Shown here piece by piece: positions 58,701-64,000 of a stretch of DNA of 64,000 bases (its first letter is position 1; the number at the start of each line of letters is the position of its first letter). Position numbers and translations under genes: made by a program. The DNA is from Rattus norvegicus (taxonomy: Eukaryota > Chordata > Mammalia > Rodentia > Muridae), in NCBI RefSeq assembly GCF_036323735.1, contig NC_086019.1, positions 239,717,602-239,781,601 on the forward strand, in the 5' to 3' direction. The notes under the pieces were generated by a model that was not told the origin of the DNA, did not search any database, and worked only from the letters and a program-made list of their open reading frames with translations.

Positions 58701-61524
58701 GATAAATTTTGACAAAAGAAAATTGTCATTTTACTTGTTTGCCCAGGTTGCCATAATCGTTGAAATGTTTAGGATGTGATTCAGTTGGCTGCCTGCCGGC
58801 TGCCTCCTTCCTGTTCTGAGTGGCTTTGTCCATGAGATCCCGGTAACGACTGACCACACTCACTTCCACTTGAAGTGGTCATAACCTGCCTCTGTGGTCA
58901 CCCATGTGTGCATCCCTCGACCACCCTTGTGCACTTCTTGTCTTCTTAATCTGTACATCTTTTCCCTTCTAGCAGGTGACTTGATGTACAGCAAAACCTG
59001 ACACCACATCTGAAACACCTCAGGGTGCCCCTGGAACTTCTGATGTTAAAGAAGTCTTTTTCTTTTTAGAATTACTTATCTCTTTATTGCTATGAGTCCT
59101 CCCTCTTTTTTGTTCCAGAAAGTTTCAAACTGATAGAAGTGTTAAGCACTTGTGCATCTAAACACGATCATTCTCCTCCATGACCGTAGATAGATGGCCC
59201 TTTATATCACATTTTCAGATATACATATCAGTATATATCACAACTACACCATACAACGAACGGCCCAACACACAGTTTTTACAGGCATCTTACTACAGCC
59301 CTCTATAGCTGCTGTCCTTAAGTTCAGGGTCTCTTTGTGGATCTCTGATCCATTTGGTGGTGTGTCCAGACTCCTTCCGTCTAGACAGGCACTCCAGTTT
59401 TCTTTCATCTGCCGTGCACGGCAGCCGCAGGGATCTAGGCTTTTTTTTTCTTCTGCAGAATTTTTACTAAACATAAATTCAGATTAAACATTTTTGATAA
59501 GATACTACCTGAAATCCTTCTAAATGTATCCCATCACAAAGAATTATGTCACTTTGTCACATCCTTGATAAGTTTGATCAGTTGATGAGAATGTCACCTG
59601 CCAGGTTTCTGTATTGTGAGTTTTACCTTTTACTCTGTGTAATCAAAGAACTCATATTAGCAACCATGAGTTAACGAGCACTCACAGTGCTTGCAGAGCA
59701 CTGAGACTCACCCACACGGACTGGTAGCCTTCTTTAATTGTAGGGACCTGGTGCTCTATCCAGTCTCCAAAGACTCCTGCCTGAATGTGGTGCACACCCA
59801 CACAAACATTCAAGCACACGCACGTGCACATGCTTTTATTAATTTAAAAAAATATATAGTGTCTTTTAAAGTTTTTCAGTGATTTGCTTAAAAATAATTT
59901 TACCTGTTACCACTTAGAACTTACACTATGCCCTAATTTACATAATGAAGAATTTGCAGATGAAATATGATGTGTCAGGGATTTACTTGAGAACAATCCA
60001 TTGTTAACTAGAGCACAGTTGAAACACAGTTGATTAAATGATTGTTGTTGAAGTTGGGTGATGGGTACACATGATGTTATTATACTGCCGTAGCATATTT
60101 TTTTTACCTTTGAAAATTAACACTGTTGGGTTGGTGAGATGGCTCAGCTAGGAAAGGTGCTTGGCACCCAACCCGATAACCTGAGCTGGATCAAGTTGTC
60201 CTCTGCCCTCTGCTCTTGACATGCACCTGCCCATACGAAGACGTGCTTCTGTGTGTGTTGCACACACACACACTAAATGTATCATACAGTTTAAATGAAG
60301 AGACACTCACACAGTTGTAAGCACTGGGGGCGGTTTCGGTTATCCTAGGACCTGTGGACCACTTGTGATGTTATTTAGCAGACAGTTGTTTTAGTGGATG
60401 TTTTATGACGCACATTTGCTTAGAACTAAACGTACTGATACAAGATAAGCACAAGGAACAAAGATGCTAACAGTATGCTCTTCTGTGGTGATGGCATAGT
60501 TAAGATAGAAGCCACTGGAAGGCCGTTCGTTGGCAGGCAGGCAGGTCTCTATGGAGACGGTGCAGAGCCAGCTGCTCTCCGGCTCATTGCCTGTTTTACA
60601 GCTCTGCACCATCGTTTGCTGTACGTGTTCCTGAGGACCTATTCTGTGGTCAACATTTGTCTTTAAGATTTTCACATAAAAGTCTCCATTATTCAGATCT
60701 GCCATCTGGTAAACCTGTCCTCGGCACTTAAAACCTCAACCTCTCTCTACATCTTTGACTCTGGTTATTTGTTTTCTCGAACTCCCCAAGTCAGTTAGGT
60801 AACTTACACTCGGCTGTAAAACTCTGTTGGACCTGCACCTTCAAGCATTTTACACGACATGAGTGTGCACGAGGAGATTTGTAATGGTCATTTGCCACTG
60901 TTTTTATCCCTCATGCTATTGTTTTATTTCTCAGTAGATTAATATATTTTTACCCAGTTCCTTTTATGTTGAAATCTGTGCATTATGTTTTTTTTTACCC
61001 TTTTGCTGACTTGGAGGTGTTTTGTTTGAGGTCCAGCACACTGCTAACTCTGTTCCTAAACTTTGAGTAGCACCAAGATTCTCTAGGAGCTCTTGTCTTA
61101 AAGTTCTTAAAAATTCACATAAACTGTGAATATAAGTCAGAGAAATGGGACAGTAGTTGTTTCCTATTAGCCCTGACCCAGATGTTGGTGTCACCATTGT
61201 TGCTGAGTGAGGGGTGGTGGGGGCCAGTCCTTAGATGCCTGGGGCAGCAGTCGTAGGCAGTGAATGCTGAGTTTGTACTGCTTGCCCTCTAGTGGGGTTA
61301 GTGTAACTTTCCTGAGAATTGCTATTAATCAGGAACCTGCTCCATTTCTGGAACTGGAATAGTAATTACTTCTGAAATGTCTCTGTTTAGGTTCTGGAAT
61401 ACTTAAATGATCTGAAACAGTACTGGAAACGAAGTTATGGCTATGCCATTAACAGCCGGTCCAGCTGCAACCTGTTTCAGGACATTTTTCTACACCTGGA
61501 CAAAGCAGTTGAGCAGAAGCAAAG
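50176..61524 (+). CDS. Minpp1: Multiple inositol polyphosphate phosphatase 1 (partial; 4 of the coding exons)
   Basis: The joined coding parts 50176-50794, 53980-54177, 57035-57132 and 61391-61524 give 349 complete codons plus two bases, open throughout. The product is an ER-lumen histidine acid phosphatase that removes phosphates from InsP6, InsP5, InsP4 and 2,3-bisphosphoglycerate. Visible features are a hydrophobic N-terminal signal peptide (about residues 8-30), the RHGTRYP catalytic motif at 88-94 with nucleophile His89, an N-glycosylation sequon NAT at 236-238, and alpha-domain sequence in exons 2-4. The family's second motif (HAE proton donor) and C-terminal ER-retention signal are expected in the remaining ~130 residues beyond 64000. 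Exon phases (1, 1, 0, 2) are consistent. Introns carry GT/AG ends. Function and gene name are from family knowledge; frame and splice sites are seen directly. Confidence 0.97.
51173..51352 (-). mobile_element. B1 SINE, antisense, in Minpp1 intron 1
   Basis: (TTTTG)n tail at 51175-51207, then tcgagacagcatttttcagc, ttgtagactaggctggcttc and gcctgggaaaatgctg. Confidence 0.9.
51535..51930 (+). repeat. MIR-like SINE fragments
   Basis: Two consecutive stretches have MIR core phrases: tcatttcataggtgaagaag at about 51580 and atgccgagcatacttcaca with ttcatacagctagacatgga at 51740-51875. Confidence 0.5.
52322..52465 (+). repeat. B2/B3-like SINE, diverged
   Basis: gcaggctgatgagatggctc, then cagcaggtcctaacctgctt and gagttggatcctaggttac; 3' part degenerate. 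Confidence 0.65.
53545..53660 (+). repeat. ID-like SINE with (AATG)n tail
   Basis: ggctgtgctggggacatagc, ttagtggctagagttggcct and tcctgagtttgattcccaaa follow the ID order with many changes. The tail has become an imperfect (AATG)n at 53623-53659. Confidence 0.65.
53980..54177 (+). CDS. Minpp1: Minpp1 coding exon 2
   Basis: 198 bp, phase 1 on both sides, so a skipped exon would keep frame. Encodes [20 protein letters not shown] onward to QVPVNNLNA, including the NAT glycosylation sequon (residues 236-238). Acceptor tctcttcag; donor gcag/gtaata. Confidence 0.97.
54701..54807 (-). mobile_element. ID SINE, antisense, in Minpp1 intron 2
   Basis: T tail, then ttttcggagctggggaccga, acccagggccttgcgcttcc and gctctaccactgagctaaat. 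A perfect 14-bp duplication, ttatgcaaggttct (54687-54700 and 54808-54821), flanks it. Confidence 0.96.
55562..55740 (-). mobile_element. B2 SINE, antisense
   Basis: aagatttatttatttaatgt tail side, cagatggttgtgagccacca body, gagccatctctccagcccc end. Near consensus. ttttaaaa-type flanks suggest a short duplication but are too simple to be sure. Confidence 0.92.
55750..56008 (-). mobile_element. B3 SINE with long GT/GC tail, antisense
   Basis: A (GT)n then GCGC-interspersed alternating purine/pyrimidine tract (55753-55826), then gaccagaggaggaggttagg and gatgggaatagaactcgggt, ending aatctttctaacccc. It lies immediately next to the B2, in the same orientation. Confidence 0.85.
56850..56862 (-). 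promoter_or_regulatory. CTCF-type motif in Minpp1 intron 2
   Basis: The minus strand reads ccactagagggca, a full match to the CTCF core. It is not inside a SINE that I can recognise and lies about 170 bp upstream of exon 3. Confidence 0.55.
57035..57132 (+). CDS. Minpp1: Minpp1 coding exon 3
   Basis: 98 bp encoding [15 protein letters not shown] through DVDDAK; starts in phase 1, ends in phase 0. Acceptor attttcttccccag, donor aag/gtgagt (strong). Confidence 0.97.
57140..60115. other. Minpp1 intron 3, mostly unassigned
   Basis: No gene or clear repeat recognised. A CTCF-like motif lies at 57500-57512, and the short (CA)-containing stretch at 59795-59840 may be a decayed B3 tail. Two short phrases (tcatcccaattaaaa at 57350 and 58200) recur about 850 bp apart in similar surroundings. 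Confidence 0.4.
57500..57512 (-). promoter_or_regulatory. CTCF-like motif, one mismatch
   Basis: The minus strand reads ccagcagggggag, one base off the core consensus, within a longer ccaccagcaggggga context. Confidence 0.4.
60125..60290 (+). mobile_element. B3-like SINE
   Basis: gggttggtgagatggctcag head, a diverged B-box (gagctggatcaag), gacatgcacctgccc and a (CA)n end at about 60258-60275. Confidence 0.75.
61283..61295 (-). promoter_or_regulatory. CTCF-type motif in Minpp1 intron 3
   Basis: The minus strand reads ccactagagggca, the same 13-mer as at 56850-56862, about 95 bp upstream of exon 4. Confidence 0.55.
61391..61524 (+). CDS. Minpp1: Minpp1 coding exon 4
   Basis: 134 bp encoding [20 protein letters not shown] through VEQKQ plus two bases; phase 0 to phase 2. 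Acceptor ctctgtttag, donor aaag/gtaaac. The next exon is outside the window, so intron 4 runs from 61525 past the end. Confidence 0.97.
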
Positions 61525-61954
61525 GTAAACACATCTTTAAAACGTGGAAATATGTGTGGAGCTTGCTGTTTGTAAGCTTATGGAAAAAACCATACAATGT
61601 ATAATTTTTAAAAAATATATTTTTATAAAACCTTGATATGGTAATTGATATTCCCAGTCAGTATGTTAGTTTCGTTGTAATCATACTGTGTGTTGTCCTG
61701 ACGCCGGTCTTTTCCCCTGGACATTCCGTTTGTAATAGTCGCCCTGCAGCTGCGTGTGCACTGCAGTGCAGGGGTCCTTGCTGTGGGCATGCGCTGGGCT
61801 TTTTCCACTTCACTTCTCAGTGGCCCGAGACTTCTTTCTAATTTCTGTTGTAAAATGGCTTCTGCTATAAATATGCAAAATGTTTTTATTTTAAGAGGGA
61901 ATCTCTCATTTAAAGAAAAAGAAGAAGCTTTTGTTAACATTCCTACTTTTAAAG

Positions 61955-62035
61955 TAAGGGTGTGAGGGTGCAGTCAGTGGTACAATGTGTACCAGGTATG
62001 AGGTCTCCGGCACCAAAACCAAGCAAACGGAAATA
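61955..62035 (+). repeat. Decayed ID-like SINE
   Basis: gggtgcagtcagtggtacaa and gtctccggcaccaaaaccaa match ID A-box and B-box order with many changes and an A-rich end. Confidence 0.5.
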
Positions 62036-62039
62036 AAAG

Positions 62040-62590
62040 CTTCAGGAGAGAAATGTGATGGAACCGTAACCCTGTTCATTGGACAGATTTACAGATGTTG
62101 ACCGAAGTGGGGCAGCAGAACCTGGGAATGAGCTGCTTCACTGTAGTTAATTAATGTCCTGAGTTTGTTCAGACAGCACTCATTTGTAAAATGCTCTTAG
62201 GTTTAACAGGAGATAGGGGAGTAGAAAAACTAATAAAACAAAATCCCCAATTAGATTAATTTGGTTTCTGCTACCAAAAACATCTTTTAAAATCATCTAT
62301 GTTTACTTATTGTATGGATGCCAAGGGACAGTGTGCAGGACTTGGTTCTCTCCTCTACCACATGGGTTCCAGCTATGATCTTGAGGCTTGTAGCAAGTCC
62401 TGTCATCAGCTGAGCCATCTCCTGGTCCAGCTGGAAGCTTCTGGGGGTGGGCTGTGGTTTCAAATAAAGAAACTTAGGGGAGGAGTTAACCTTTTCCTGT
62501 TTGATTTTCTGAGTTACTTCCAGCTCCTACATTTTATGAGAGAGCAGACCTTTCCCGTTTGATCATTGTTCATTTGCTCAGTGTTGAGTC
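62040..62590. other. Intron 4, no feature recognised
   Basis: The 87-codon frame at 62299-62562 has no recognisable motif and may cover an old SINE (a ccatctcctggtcc phrase). Confidence 0.35.
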
Positions 62591-62609
62591 TAAGGGATGA
62601 TAAGTTTAT

Positions 62610-62669
62610 TAGCAATAATCGCGCCTCGGATAAACCTCATTGGCTACGATACTGCCACTGCGCAAAGCT
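62610..62669 (-). pseudogene. U4 snRNA retropseudogene (first 60 nt only)
   Basis: Read on the minus strand, this starts agctttgcgcagtggcagta, the 5' end of U4 snRNA, and continues without visible mismatch through the 5' stem-loop region to ...gattattgcta, where it stops. The 3' half of U4 (Sm site and 3' stem) is absent and there is no poly(A). A perfect 15-bp duplication, ggatgataagtttat (62595-62609 and 62670-62684), flanks it. It cannot make a functional U4. The comparison is to U4 as remembered; no alignment was run. Confidence 0.95.
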
Positions 62670-62901
62670 GGATGATAAGTTTATAATTGTGTCAGGAGGC
62701 TCTAAAATAACTTTGTAAGGCTCCTATTATAATTTAGTTCTACTTTGAAGCTTAAGTAATAAAAATTTATCAGTAATGTTTTAAAATAAATGAGAATTTC
62801 TGTATACTGAAAAATCAGGATAGTATGAGGAAATTCCAAATAACTCCAGCCCCAGAATTAAATTTCAAATAACTCCAGACCCAGCTATTGGTTGAGTAGA
62901 A

Positions 62902-63014
62902 ATTTTTTTTTTTTTTTTTTTTTTTTTGGTTCTTTTTTTCGGAGCTGGGGACCGAACCCAGGGCCTTGCGCTTCCTAGGCAAGCGCTCTACCACTGAGCT
63001 AAATCCCCAACCCC
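62902..63014 (-). mobile_element. ID SINE, antisense, in Minpp1 intron 4
   Basis: T tail 62902-62927, then tttttcggagctggggaccg, cccagggccttgcgcttcct and ccactgagctaaatccccaa. Same sequence type as the copy at 54701. A target duplication is not obvious. Confidence 0.95.
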
Positions 63015-63024
63015 AAGGTCTCTT

Positions 63025-63140
63025 TATTATGTAGCTTTGGCTGCACTGGGACTATGTAGAGCAGGCTGGCCTTGACCTCACAGTTCCCGCCTCCAAAGGG
63101 CTGGAATGAAAGCATACACCATCACACTTGGCTATGGTTA
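63025..63140 (-). mobile_element. B1-like SINE, antisense
   Basis: ctttattatgtagctttggc, agagcaggctggccttgacc and gggctggaatgaaagcatac follow B1 order with moderate divergence. Confidence 0.7.
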
Positions 63141-63289
63141 AGTGGAAGTCTTATCAAAATCTCACAAGTTTCCTTGTAGGAATTGAGAAGTTAGTTCTAA
63201 ACTCACACAGGAATATAAAGAATCTATAGAAATGAAAGTAATTTTGAAAAAGAACAAAAGGATTTGTCATACTTCTGTGAAAACTTACA

Positions 63290-63410
63290 GGAAGCTTGGA
63301 GTAACGGTGTGCACCAGGAATCCTAGCACTTAGGAGGCTAGAACAGAATTATGAGTTTGAGGGACATCCTGGGTTATATAATAAAACTCTGCCTCACAAA
63401 CAGGCAGATA
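63290..63410 (+). repeat. B1-like SINE, plus strand, diverged
   Basis: gtgtgcaccaggaatcctag, cacttaggaggctagaacag and gagggacatcctgggtta follow the sense B1 order. Confidence 0.65.
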
Positions 63411-63417
63411 GCCTCAG

Positions 63418-63721
63418 ATGTAATATAGTCAGACAGGGACACAGTAACATCGTAATATAGTCCTAGTCAAATAGACAAAGGGACACAGTAACATCATATT
63501 GTAGTCCTAGTCAGATAGACAGAGGGACACAGTAACATCATATTGTAGTCCTAGTCAGATAGACAGAGGGACACAGTAACATCGTAATGTAGTCCTAGTC
63601 AGATAGACAGAGGGACACAGTAACATCATATTGTAGTCCTAGTCAGATAGACAGAGGGACACAGTAACATCGTAATGTAGTCCTAGTCAGATAGACAGAG
63701 GGACACAGTAACATCACGAAA
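63418..63721 (+). repeat. 44-bp minisatellite
   Basis: The core gggacacagtaacatc starts at 63436, 63480, 63524, 63568, 63612, 63656 and 63700, an exact 44-bp spacing. The bases after the core alternate between a cgtaat type (units 1, 4, 6) and a catatt type (2, 3, 5), giving a partial 88-bp higher-order pattern. The edge units are the most diverged, as is usual for unequal exchange or slippage. It lies in intron 4. Confidence 0.97.
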
Positions 63722-64000
63722 TAGACCCATATATAGTAGTCTGTCCATATCCCTGTGGTTCCCTCCTTGGTTTTTATTTAACTACAAATCTAAATTCACA
63801 TGGGTCCTGGATATATGGACTCTTCACCTGTCAATATTCTCTGACTACTGCTGAGTATTAACCTTTCTGTAGCTATAATAATAATCTGGGGATCGTGGTC
63901 AGTGCATGGCAGGATCAGTGTAAGTCATGTGTAAATAGCACATCAGTGTGGATGTGAGTGTCCGTGGGGAGTCGCAGAGCCACTTCCCCACGAATGCTGA
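63722..64000. other. Intron 4, no feature recognised
   Basis: Unassigned sequence to the window end. Confidence 0.35.

Noticed and set aside
62610..62669. A functional U4 snRNA gene
   Set aside because: Only the first 60 nt are present, with no Sm site, no 3' stem and flanking target duplications; it is a retropseudogene.
63418..63721. Regularly spaced direct repeats resembling a CRISPR array
   Set aside because: The whole 44-bp unit is repeated, with no unique spacers, in an intron of an animal gene; it is a minisatellite.

Overview
This window is mammalian, and almost certainly rat (Rattus norvegicus) or a close relative. Six young copies of the ID SINE (the BC1-derived family that expanded in rat) are present, together with B1, B2 and B3 SINEs, rodent L1 fragments, and a gene that reads as rodent Minpp1. 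The species call rests on repeat content and on recognising the protein by eye; no alignment was run.

Layout. Positions 1 to about 49,600 look like a gene-poor intergenic desert. It is filled with degenerate L1 pieces on both strands, SINEs nested inside them, two or three LTR-type pieces including a solo LTR with clear boundaries (36598-37017), MIR-like ancient repeats and many microsatellites. The only gene-derived unit recognised there is a broken CIAPIN1 (anamorsin) retrocopy on the minus strand (about 8226-9890), itself split by an L1 and a B1. A GC-rich promoter/CpG island (about 49650-50800) opens the one real gene, Minpp1 (multiple inositol polyphosphate phosphatase 1), on the plus strand. 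Four coding exons lie in the window (50176-50794, 53980-54177, 57035-57132, 61391-61524) with consistent reading phases and GT/AG boundaries. They give 349 complete codons plus two bases. The terminal part, with the second catalytic motif and the ER-retention tail known for the family, lies beyond 64000.

Items most worth a second look: (1) two 52-bp B2-derived mini-elements (3770-3821 and 15373-15424), identical but for one CpG-type change, each with its own target-site duplication and neither with a B-box or poly(A) tail; (2) a 60-nt U4 snRNA 5' fragment without poly(A), flanked by a perfect 15-bp duplication in Minpp1 intron 4; (3) a perfect 23-bp inverted repeat with a 4-nt loop at a SINE tail, abutting a (GA)n tract; (4) a 44-bp minisatellite with alternating subtypes at the window end; (5) the CIAPIN1 retrocopy with nested insertions; (6) CTCF-type motifs, three of them in the same orientation in Minpp1 intronic sequence. 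No CRISPR, operon or other prokaryotic system is present, and I see no second protein-coding gene.
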